NCBI GenBank assembly: GCA_947448105.1
Contig: CANFNE010000066.1
Location: 1 to 10,344, forward strand
Direction: 5' to 3'
DNA length: 10,344 nucleotides
From: Burkholderiales bacterium
GTDB lineage: Bacteria; Pseudomonadota; Gammaproteobacteria; Burkholderiales; Burkholderiaceae_C
The notes beneath the pieces were generated by a model. That model was not told where the DNA came from. It saw nothing but the letters and a program-made list of their open reading frames with translations, and did not search any database. Positions 1 to 6,007 of the stretch are shown here, in pieces; positions within the stretch are counted from its first letter, which is position 1, and every line of letters begins with the position of its first letter. The position numbers and the translations under genes were made by a program.

Positions 1-1
1 C

Positions 2-421
2 CTGCAAAAAGAACGCGGCCTGACCTATTTGTTCATCTCGCACGACATGGCGGTGGTGGAACACATTTGCGACGAGATCGCGGTGATGTACCTCGGCCAA
101 ATCGTAGAACGCGCCCCGCGCCAGGCCTTTTTTGCCCGGCCGCTGCACCCCTACAGCGTGGCGCTGATGTCGGCCGTGCCCACGGTGCACGGTGGGCGCG
201 CCCGCGCGGCGCAACGCATCAAACTCAGCGGCGACCCACCCAGCCCCATCAACCCGCCACCAGGCTGCCGCTTTGCCGGGCGCTGCCCCGTGGCCAATGC
301 CGCCTGCAGCGCCGAGCTGCCGCCCCTGCGGGAAATTGCGCCGGGGCACTGGGTGCGCTGCCGCCGGGTCGAGCTGGTGGACGGGCAGCCGCTGGCGCCG
401 CTGCAGTTGCCGAAAATTTGA
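2..421 (+). CDS. Dipeptide/oligopeptide ABC transporter ATP-binding protein (DppF/OppF type), C-terminal fragment
   Basis: The 5' part lies outside the window; the frame is open from base 2 and gives 139 residues before TGA. The visible part starts just before the H-loop of an ABC ATPase (FISHDM, His at fragment residue 14). It continues into the oligopeptide-transporter C-terminal extension (oligo_HPY domain), with the diagnostic HPY triplet at residues 49-51. Four cysteines follow (C89, C95, C102, C120), a pattern typical of this extension and proposed in OppD/DppD-like proteins to bind an iron-sulfur cluster. The Walker A, Q-loop, signature and Walker B motifs would be upstream. In the family this subunit sits on the cytoplasmic face of an inner-membrane permease and powers import of di- or oligopeptides, or sometimes nickel or glutathione. 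The next gene, an amidohydrolase, begins 35 bases later and may act on the imported compound (inference). Family is secure; substrate is not. Confidence 0.9.
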   Translation: MQKERGLTYLFISHDMAVVEHICDEIAVMYLGQIVERAPRQAFFARPLHPYSVALMSAVPTVHGGRARAAQRIKLSGDPPSPINPPPGCRFAGRCPVANAACSAELPPLREIAPGHWVRCRRVELVDGQPLAPLQLPKI

Positions 422-456
422 GGTTTCCCTGTTTCCCACACTTTGTGAGTTCCCCC

Positions 457-2124
457 ATGTCCATCACCATCTACGCCGCCCGCAACATCATCACCATGAA
501 CCCGATGCAGCCGCAGGCCACGCACGTGGCGGTGCGGGACGGGCGCATTTTGGGCGTGGGCGACCTGGACACGCTGGCGCAGTGGGGGCCACACACGCTG
601 GACACGCGTTTTGCCGACCTGGTGCTCATGCCCGGCCTGGTCGAAGGCCACTGCCACCTCAAGGAAGGCAGCATGTGGGACATGCACTACCTGGGCTGGT
701 TTGACCGGCGCGACCCGCAGGGCAAGGTCTGGAGCGGCCTGCGCTCTATGGAAGCGGTGGTCAACCGGCTCGCGGCCATTGACGCGCAAATGCGCGCGGA
801 CGGCCACAGCGCCACCGCGCCGCTGATTGCCTGGGGCTTTGATCCGATTTACTTTGGTGGCGAGCGCATGACGGTTGAGCACCTGGACCGCGCCAGCAGC
901 GCGCGACCCATCGTCATCGCCCACGCCAACGGCCACCTGATGAACGTCAACTCCGCCATGCTCGACATCGCCGGTGTGGACGCGGACAACGAAGTCGAAG
1001 GCGTAGTCAAGTTTGCCGACGGCGCGCGCGCAGGCGAGCCCACCGGCGAGCTGCAAGAGCCCGCCGCCATGTTTTTGGTCATCCGCAAGGTGGGTGACGC
1101 CGGGCTGCTGTCGCCCATGACGGTGCAGGGCGTCAAATCGTTTGCCGCGCTGGCCTGCATGCAGGGCGTCACCACCGCCACCGACCTGGTCAACAAACTC
1201 ACCGACGCCGACTGCCAAACGCTGGAGGCGGCGCTGGTGCAAGACGACTGCGGCGTGCGCATCTTGCCGGCCTTCCAGGCCTTTCATGGCACGCATGGCG
1301 CGGCGCTGGGCGCGGCCCATGTGCAGCAGCTCATGGCGCGCAACACCGACCGCCTGCGCTACGGCCTGGTCAAGATGATGCTCGACGGCTCCATCCAAGG
1401 CTTTAGCGCGCGGCTGCGCTGGCCGGGCTATTTCAACGGTGCGCCCAACGGCATCTGGGTCACGGCGCCCGCGCAGTACGAGGCCGACTTTGAGACCTAC
1501 CACCGCGCCGGCCTGCTGATTCATACCCACACCAACGGTGACGAGGCCAGTGAAGTGGCCATCAACGCCATCGAGCGCGTGCTGACCCAAGCGCCGCGCG
1601 CCGACCACCGCCACACCCTGCAACACGCGCAGATGGTGGACGCGCCGCTGTTTCGCCGCATGGCCGCGCTGGGCCTGTGCGCCAATTTGTTTGCCAACCA
1701 CCTGTGGTACTGGGGCGACCAGCATTACGAGGCCACCATGGGCCCGGACCGGGCCCACCGGCTTGACGGCTGCGCCAGTGCGCTGGCCGCCGGCGTCCAT
1801 TTGGCCATCCATTCGGACGCGCCGGTCACGCCACTGGGGCCGCTGTTTACCGCCTGGTGCGCCGTCAACCGCGTCACGCCCCAGGGCCGGGTGCTGGGCG
1901 AGGCCGAGCGCATCAGCGTGGCCCAGGCGCTGCGCGCGATCACCCTGGGTGCGGCCTGGACGCTCAAGCTCGACCACGAGATTGGCAGCATCGAATGCGG
2001 CAAGCGCGCCGACTTTTGCGTGCTGGCCGAAGACCCGCTAACCATCGACCCCATGCGCCTCAAAGACATTGCGGTCTGGGGCACGGTGCTCTCGGGCCAG
2101 GTGTTTCAGGCGCGTGGTGGCTGA
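457..2124 (+). CDS. YtcJ-type metal-dependent amidohydrolase (Amidohydro_3 family)
   Basis: The predicted protein has 555 residues, normal for YtcJ-like cytoplasmic amidohydrolases. The metal-binding HxH motif is HCH at residues 65-67, after strand 1 (MPGLVEG). Lys306 in VKMMLDGS fits the bridging lysine. His358 in HTNGD and His390 in LQHAQ fit the later metal ligands, and Asp454 in HSDAPV fits the catalytic aspartate. The C-terminus carries the typical GKRADF(C)VL segment of the small beta domain. The family hydrolyses amide or related bonds with one or two divalent metals; the substrate cannot be told from sequence. ATG 457 was chosen because the frame upstream overlaps the ABC gene and lacks family character, and MSITIYAARNIITM is a typical N-terminus. 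The ribosome site is weak. The gene lies 35 bases after the transporter gene, and its 3' end overlaps the GTPase gene, suggesting co-expression. Confidence 0.88.
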   Translation: MSITIYAARNIITMNPMQPQATHVAVRDGRILGVGDLDTLAQWGPHTLDTRFADLVLMPGLVEGHCHLKEGSMWDMHYLGWFDRRDPQGKVWSGLRSMEAVVNRLAAIDAQMRADGHSATAPLIAWGFDPIYFGGERMTVEHLDRASSARPIVIAHANGHLMNVNSAMLDIAGVDADNEVEGVVKFADGARAGEPTGELQEPAAMFLVIRKVGDAGLLSPMTVQGVKSFAALACMQGVTTATDLVNKLTDADCQTLEAALVQDDCGVRILPAFQAFHGTHGAALGAAHVQQLMARNTDRLRYGLVKMMLDGSIQGFSARLRWPGYFNGAPNGIWVTAPAQYEADFETYHRAGLLIHTHTNGDEASEVAINAIERVLTQAPRADHRHTLQHAQMVDAPLFRRMAALGLCANLFANHLWYWGDQHYEATMGPDRAHRLDGCASALAAGVHLAIHSDAPVTPLGPLFTAWCAVNRVTPQGRVLGEAERISVAQALRAITLGAAWTLKLDHEIGSIECGKRADFCVLAEDPLTIDPMRLKDIAVWGTVLSGQVFQARGG

Positions 2125-3130
2125 GGCAAGCAGCGCCAGCGCTCCGCGCACCGTAGCGCCCCGGCGCCTGCCGCTCACGGTGATTGGCGGCTTTTTGGGC
2201 GCGGGCAAAACCACGCTCTTGCAGCACTGGCTGCGCAACACCGGTGGCCTGCGACTGGCGATTTTGGTCAACGACTTTGGCGCCCTGAACCTGGACGCCG
2301 CGCTGATTGCCGCGCACGAGGGCGACACCTTTGCCCTGACCAACGGCTGCGTGTGTTGCCAGATTGGCGACGACATGGGCCGCGCCTTAGGCCAGGTGCT
2401 GGACCGCGCGCAAGATTTTGACGCGGTGGTGATCGAAGCCAGTGGCGTCTCCGACCCCTGGCGCATTGCGCAGCTCGGGCGCGCAGACCCCGGCCTCTCT
2501 CTGGACGGCGTGGTGGTGGTGCTTGACGCCAGCTGCGCCCTGGAGCAGGCGCAAGACCCGCTCTTGGCCGACACCGTGCTGCGCCAAGTGCGGGCGGCCG
2601 ACCAGTTGGTGCTTAACCACGCAGACCAGGCCAGCGCCGCGCAGTTGCAGGCCGTGCAAGACTGGCTGCACAGCGCCGCCCCCGGCATTGCCCAGTGGCC
2701 CACCACCCAAGCGCAACTGCCGCTGGCAGTGCTCAGCAGCACCGCGCTGCCGGGCGGCCCGCGCTGGGTGGCGGCCAGCGGCGCGCCCGGGCGCTTGCTG
2801 GGCGCGGGGCCCACGCCCCAGCACGGCCGGCAGTTTGACAGCTGGTCTTGCCAGCCGCAGCGGCGCTTTGCACTGGCCGCGCTGCAGGCCTGGCTCACAA
2901 GGGTTCCGCCGGGCCTGCTACGCTTGAAGGGCGTTGTGCAGCTGGACCAGGACGCGGCGTCCCCATGGGTGGAGCTGCAATTTGCCGGGCGTCAGGGCAG
3001 TGTGCGCAAATGCGCGGTACCCGCCGGTGGCGCGGTGCTGGTCGCCATTGGCCTGTCAGGCCAGCTGCCCAAGGATGCGCTCAATACTTTTTTTGGAGAT
3101 ACCGAACATGGCAACAGTGAAGATTCTTGA
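2117..3130 (+). CDS. COG0523 (CobW/YjiA/ZigA-type) G3E-family GTPase, putative metallochaperone
   Basis: This is a G3E P-loop GTPase with a CobW C-terminal domain, about 337 residues. Walker A is GGFLGAGKTT (residues 24-33). The family metal-binding CxCC motif is GCVCC with C78, C80 and C81. The EASGVSDP segment is the family's ExSG motif. The base-recognition motif reads NHAD (167-170) instead of the usual N/TKxD, an unusual lysine-to-histidine change. The C-terminal half (from about FDSWSCQ) matches the CobW_C domain. COG0523 proteins are proposed GTP-driven metal insertases or chaperones for Zn, Co or Fe enzymes. No ATG is available near the start. GTG 2117 has AGG six bases upstream; GTG 2114 and TTG 2069 are alternatives. 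The start overlaps the amidohydrolase stop by 8 bases, implying translational coupling and suggesting (inference) that the amidohydrolase or the downstream zinc methyltransferase is the client. Confidence 0.85.
   Translation: MAEASSASAPRTVAPRRLPLTVIGGFLGAGKTTLLQHWLRNTGGLRLAILVNDFGALNLDAALIAAHEGDTFALTNGCVCCQIGDDMGRALGQVLDRAQDFDAVVIEASGVSDPWRIAQLGRADPGLSLDGVVVVLDASCALEQAQDPLLADTVLRQVRAADQLVLNHADQASAAQLQAVQDWLHSAAPGIAQWPTTQAQLPLAVLSSTALPGGPRWVAASGAPGRLLGAGPTPQHGRQFDSWSCQPQRRFALAALQAWLTRVPPGLLRLKGVVQLDQDAASPWVELQFAGRQGSVRKCAVPAGGAVLVAIGLSGQLPKDALNTFFGDTEHGNSEDS
3095..3098 (+). promoter_or_regulatory. Shine-Dalgarno GGAG for the homocysteine S-methyltransferase
   Basis: GGAG lies nine bases before ATG 3108, inside the end of the GTPase gene. 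It supports ATG 3108 over an earlier start in the same frame, where the codons would only shadow the GTPase sequence. Confidence 0.7.
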
Positions 3131-4001
3131 CGGAGGCATGGGCCGCGAACTCAAGCGCATGGGCGCGCCGTTTCAGCAACCCGAGTGGTCGGCCCTGGCG
3201 CTGATGCAAGGGCCGCAGTTTGTGCGCCAGGCGCACGACGCCTTTGTGCAGGGCGGCGCGCAAATCATCACCACCAACAGCTACGCCGTCGTGCCTTTTC
3301 ACATTGGCCAGGAACGTTTTGACGCCCAGGGCGTGGCGCTGGCCCGGCTGGCGGGCGAACTGGCGCGCGCCAGTGCGGACGCCGCGCCACACCCGGTCAC
3401 GGTGGCGGGCTCGCTGCCCCCGGCGCTGGGCTCGTATCGGCCCGATTTGTTTGAACGCGAGGCCTCGGTGCGCATCCACCAGGCGCTGATTGCCGGCTTA
3501 GACGCGTCGGTGGACGTGTGGCTGGCCGAAACCCAAAGTTCGATTGCCGAAATCCAGGCGGTGCACGCCGCGCTCAAGGGCAACCCCAAGCCCCTGTGGA
3601 TCTCGTTCACCCTGGACGACGAACCCGAGGGCGACACCCCGGTGCTGCGCTCCGGCGAACCCGTGGGCGTGGCCGTGGCTGCAGCCCTGGCGCTGGGCGC
3701 CAAAGCCATTTTGTTCAACTGCAGTCAGCCCGAGGTGATGGAAGCGGCGGTGGTCGCCGCCAAGCAAGCCATAGATACCGCAAGGGCGGCGGTAGACATT
3801 GGCGTCTACGCTAATGCTTTCCCTGCGCAGTCCAAAAAGGCCACGGCCAATGCGGTGATTCTGGATATTCGTGACGACCTCGACCCGCTGTCCTATGTCG
3901 GCTGGGCGCAGCGCTGGGTGGACCAAGGCGCCACCCTGGTGGGCGGCTGCTGCGGCATTTCGCCCCAGCACATTGCCGAACTCGCACGCAACTTCGCCTG
4001 A
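3108..4001 (+). CDS. Homocysteine S-methyltransferase family protein (MmuM/YagD-like)
   Basis: The 297-residue protein belongs to the cobalamin-independent-type homocysteine S-methyltransferase family (the Hcy-binding TIM barrel also found at the start of MetH). The N-terminus carries DGGMGRELKRMG, the family's DGG(M/T)G element. The three zinc-binding cysteines are visible: C205 in FNCSQPEV, and C281/C282 in VGGCCGISPQHI near the C-terminus. Family members move a methyl group, often from S-methylmethionine, to homocysteine to make methionine in the cytoplasm; the donor here is not shown. The GSLPPALGSYRPDLF segment is typical of a bacterial subgroup differing from E. coli MmuM, so I do not assign that symbol. 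ATG 3108 has GGAG nine bases upstream. The gene overlaps the GTPase gene by 23 bases. It is presumably cotranscribed with that gene, which may supply its zinc (inference). Confidence 0.88.
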   Translation: MATVKILDGGMGRELKRMGAPFQQPEWSALALMQGPQFVRQAHDAFVQGGAQIITTNSYAVVPFHIGQERFDAQGVALARLAGELARASADAAPHPVTVAGSLPPALGSYRPDLFEREASVRIHQALIAGLDASVDVWLAETQSSIAEIQAVHAALKGNPKPLWISFTLDDEPEGDTPVLRSGEPVGVAVAAALALGAKAILFNCSQPEVMEAAVVAAKQAIDTARAAVDIGVYANAFPAQSKKATANAVILDIRDDLDPLSYVGWAQRWVDQGATLVGGCCGISPQHIAELARNFA

Positions 4002-4059
4002 GCGAGGGCGCCGGTGCCGCTGGGCTCCCAAGGGCGGCTACAGTGGCGGTTTTGACAGC

Positions 4060-4064
4060 AAGGA
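4060..4064 (+). promoter_or_regulatory. Shine-Dalgarno AAGGA for the thioesterase GTG start
   Basis: AAGGA sits six bases before GTG 4071. No ATG lies nearby in frame, so this site decides in favour of the GTG start. Confidence 0.7.
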
Positions 4065-4070
4065 ACACCT

Positions 4071-4493
4071 GTGCGCATTTGGCAAAAACCGATCTCGGTT
4101 GAACTCCTGACCCAAGGCACCGTCGGCACGGCCGACACGCATTTGGGCATTGAATTCATGGAAGTGGGCGACGACTACATCGTGGGCCGCGTGCCGGTAG
4201 ACGCACGCACCCGCCAACCTTATGGCCTGTTGCACGGCGGCGTCTCCGTGGTGCTGGCCGAGACGCTGGGTTCGTGTGGCGCGGCTTTTTCGTGCCCACC
4301 CGACTACCGCGCCGTGGGGCTGGACATCAACGCCAACCACCTCAAGGGCGCAACAAGCGGCTGGGTCACCGGCACCGCACGCCCCATCCACCGCGGCCGC
4401 ACCACCCAGGTCTGGGGCATTGAGCTGCGCGACGAAGCGGGCGACCTGACCTGCATCTCCCGCATCACCATGGCGATTCTGGCGCCACGCTAA
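4071..4493 (+). CDS. Hotdog-fold acyl-CoA thioesterase (MenI/YdiI-EntH type, PaaI superfamily)
   Basis: The 140-residue protein aligns along its whole length, from memory, with E. coli YdiI/MenI. It shares the IWxxxIxxExL start, VDxRTxQPxGLLHGG, VVLAExxGS, xxGLxINANH and a C-terminal SRxTxAIL. The active-site residues map one position later than in YdiI: Gln49, His55 and catalytic Glu64 (YdiI Gln48, His54, Glu63). Such enzymes hydrolyse aromatic or acyl-CoA thioesters in the cytoplasm. MenI acts on 1,4-dihydroxy-2-naphthoyl-CoA, and EntH proofreads enterobactin synthesis. Most Burkholderiales use ubiquinone, so a menaquinone role is doubtful and no symbol is given; general CoA-ester housekeeping or aromatic catabolism is equally likely. 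The start is GTG with a good ribosome site. It lies 69 bases after the methyltransferase and is the last plus-strand gene before a convergent junction. Confidence 0.88.
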   Translation: MRIWQKPISVELLTQGTVGTADTHLGIEFMEVGDDYIVGRVPVDARTRQPYGLLHGGVSVVLAETLGSCGAAFSCPPDYRAVGLDINANHLKGATSGWVTGTARPIHRGRTTQVWGIELRDEAGDLTCISRITMAILAPR

Positions 4494-4511
4494 AACAGCT
4501 GGTGGCCGGCA

Positions 4512-4525
4512 CGCCCAAAAGGGCG
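4512..4525. terminator. Small GC hairpin in convergent interval (possible terminator)
   Basis: CGCCC-AAAA-GGGCG is a perfect 5-bp stem with a 4-base loop, 18 bases after the thioesterase stop, between convergent genes. No T-tract follows on either strand, so intrinsic termination is doubtful. Confidence 0.3.
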
Positions 4526-4560
4526 ATGATCAAACGGGTTGCCTGAATCGCTTTGGCCTG

Positions 4561-4573
4561 GGTCCGCAGGACC
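4561..4573. terminator. Small GC hairpin at the adenosyltransferase stop (possible terminator)
   Basis: GGTCC-GCA-GGACC forms a 5-bp stem touching the TAG stop of the minus-strand adenosyltransferase gene. It is the second small hairpin in the 79-base convergent interval. It lacks a T-tract; weak support only. Confidence 0.25.
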
Positions 4574-5145
4574 TAGCCCGCGCGCGCCATGCGCTCGCTT
4601 TTCCAATAGACGTCGTCGCCCACCGTGCCATCCGTCCGGTAGCGGTTCAAGACGCGGGCCAGCACAAACATCAAATCCGACAGGCGGTTGAGGTACTGGC
4701 GCGGCGTTTCTTTCAGGGCCTCTTCGTTGCCCAGCGCTACCACCGCACGCTCGGCGCGGCGCGCCACGGTACGGCAGACGTGGGCTAAGGCGGCGGCGCG
4801 GCTGCCTGCGGGCAAAATGAATTCTTGCAGGCGCGGCAGGTCGGCGTTGTAGGCGTCCAAGGCCTCGTCGAGCGCGAGCACCGCCTCCGCCTTGAGCAAT
4901 TCAAAGCCCGGAATCGACAACTCGCCGCCCAGGTTGAACAACTGGTGCTGGATTTCCACCAGCACCGTGCGCACGCCCTCAGGCATGGCTTCGCATAAAA
5001 GCACGCCGATGTGGCAGTTGAGCTCGTCCACGTCGCCCATGGCGTGCACACGCAGGCTGTTTTTGGAGACGCGGCTGTTGTCGCCCAGGCCGGTGGTGCC
5101 GCCGTCTCCGGTACGGGTGGCGATTTGGGTAAGGCGGTTTGCCAT
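4573..5145 (-). CDS. PduO-type cob(I)alamin adenosyltransferase
   Basis: The 190-residue protein is a PduO/MMAB-type ATP:cob(I)alamin adenosyltransferase, unrelated in fold to CobA/BtuR. The ATP-binding N-terminal motif TRTGDGGTTGLGD is at residues 10-22. GDVDELN follows at 37-43, EFILPAGS at 108-115, RRAER at 129-133 and YLNRLSDLMFVLAR at 151-164; these are the family's active-site helices. In the family it transfers the adenosyl group of ATP to cob(I)alamin in the cytoplasm as a trimer, supplying coenzyme B12 to enzymes such as methylmalonyl-CoA mutase or ribonucleotide reductase. The start is ATG 5145; only a weak GAG-type ribosome site precedes it. The gene lies 105 bases downstream of the HD-GYP-like gene and faces the thioesterase convergently. 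No corrinoid-synthesis genes are in the window, so it probably serves salvage or cofactor activation (inference). Confidence 0.93.
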   Translation of the reverse strand: MANRLTQIATRTGDGGTTGLGDNSRVSKNSLRVHAMGDVDELNCHIGVLLCEAMPEGVRTVLVEIQHQLFNLGGELSIPGFELLKAEAVLALDEALDAYNADLPRLQEFILPAGSRAAALAHVCRTVARRAERAVVALGNEEALKETPRQYLNRLSDLMFVLARVLNRYRTDGTVGDDVYWKSERMARAG

Positions 5146-5205
5146 GGTTTTTTCTCAGGTTGAAAGCAGGGATTATTCCCGCTTTGTGACCCGCTACCTG
5201 CGTGC

Positions 5206-5251
5206 GGGCGCCAGAGTCCTTGCGCCGCAGAACTTTGGCGCAGAGGCGCCC
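5206..5251. repeat. Nested inverted repeats between the HD-GYP-like and adenosyltransferase genes
   Basis: An outer perfect 7-bp arm pair GGGCGCC (5206-5212) / GGCGCCC (5245-5251) encloses an inner 6-bp pair TGCGCC (5221-5226) / GGCGCA (5237-5242) with a 10-base loop. It lies immediately downstream of the HD-GYP-like stop. It could slow or end minus-strand transcription, but no T-run follows, so the function is open. The rest of the 105-base gap shows no convincing promoter. Confidence 0.5.
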
Positions 5252-6006
5252 TACATCACCGCGTGGTCGGCAATCGCCTCGGCCAGGGTTTCCATCTTGC
5301 GCTGCAAGTCGTCCTCGGTATCGGCATGGCGACGCGCCACCCGTTCGATCGCGGCAGCGCAGTCAACAAAAGCGTCCACCACCTGCGGATCAAACTGGGC
5401 GCCGCGTTCGGCAGCGATCTTTTCTACCGCCTGCGCATGCGACATGCCGGGCTTGTACACCTTGCTGCTGACCATGGCGTCGTAAACGTCGGCCACAGCC
5501 ACAATGCGCGCGCACAGGGGGATGGCCTCACCGGCGAGCTGCTGGGGGTAGCCGTGGCCATTCCAGTGCTCGTGGTGCGACAGGGCGAGCTGCTTGGCCA
5601 TGTCCAGCCACGGACCAGACGCACCGCAGCTGGTTTGTGCCCGCACCAAGGCCTGGTAGCCGCGCACGGTGTGGCTTTGCATCGCACTGCGCTCCTCGAA
5701 AGTAAAGCGTCCCGGCTTGAGCAAGACACGCTCGGGCACGGCCAAGGTGCCGATGTCGTAGTACAGCGCGCCTTGCACCAGATGGGCGATGTAGTCCGGC
5801 GTCAAAACGGGCGCCAAGGCGGGAACACGCCGAAGCGCATGCGCCAGCAAATGGACGTAGGCCTGCATGCGAAGCAAATGGCTTTCGGTGTCTGCGTCAC
5901 GCCGCTCGGCCAGGGTGGCCATGGCAAACACCACCACCGATTGAACGGAAACAGCAGGGCTGTCGGTGGTGGGCGTGTGTGCGGGGGCGTCGAGGGGAAG
6001 GGACAT
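5251..6006 (-). CDS. HD-GYP-like domain protein with degenerate HD dyad
   Basis: The 251-residue protein has the layout of an HD-GYP c-di-GMP phosphodiesterase domain with a short N-terminal extension and no receiver domain. Family landmarks are an early His (ESHLLRM, H43), VPERVLLKPGRFTFEE (90-105), SHTVRG (H112), HHEHWNGHGYP (144-154), IPLCARIVAVADVYDA (162-177) and FDPQVVDAF (205-213). The usual LLHDIGK reads LYYDIGT: Tyr83 replaces the HD histidine and Thr87 the lysine. Asn149 replaces Asp in HHExxDGxGYP. The GYP triad itself is intact. Loss of the metal-binding His suggests a reduced or altered enzyme, perhaps a c-di-GMP sensor (inference). ATG 6006 was preferred to an upstream ATG at 6105: it follows the methyltransferase stop by one base and has AAGG seven bases upstream, whereas the longer start runs back over the methyltransferase coding region. 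Confidence 0.82.
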   Translation of the reverse strand: MSLPLDAPAHTPTTDSPAVSVQSVVVFAMATLAERRDADTESHLLRMQAYVHLLAHALRRVPALAPVLTPDYIAHLVQGALYYDIGTLAVPERVLLKPGRFTFEERSAMQSHTVRGYQALVRAQTSCGASGPWLDMAKQLALSHHEHWNGHGYPQQLAGEAIPLCARIVAVADVYDAMVSSKVYKPGMSHAQAVEKIAAERGAQFDPQVVDAFVDCAAAIERVARRHADTEDDLQRKMETLAEAIADHAVM

Positions 6007-6007
6007 G

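Noticed and set aside
67..456. Longer N-terminus for the amidohydrolase (start at 67)
   Set aside because: This stretch is the shadow frame of the ABC transporter gene and has Arg/Ala/Pro-rich, non-family sequence; ATG 457 starts a typical family N-terminus.
467..498. Clustered CATCATCACC-like triplets resembling a short repeat
   Set aside because: They encode ordinary residues in the amidohydrolase N-terminus and do not recur as a unit.
151..1977. A 608-codon open frame on the minus strand opposite the amidohydrolase
   Set aside because: Its translation is rich in Gly/Arg/His/Val with no family motif, while the plus-strand frame has all amidohydrolase motifs. It is a GC-rich shadow.
5146..5250. 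sigma-70 promoter for the adenosyltransferase gene, or a cobalamin riboswitch
   Set aside because: No -35/-10 pair with proper spacing was convincing, and 105 bases without a B12-box-like element is too short for a cobalamin riboswitch.
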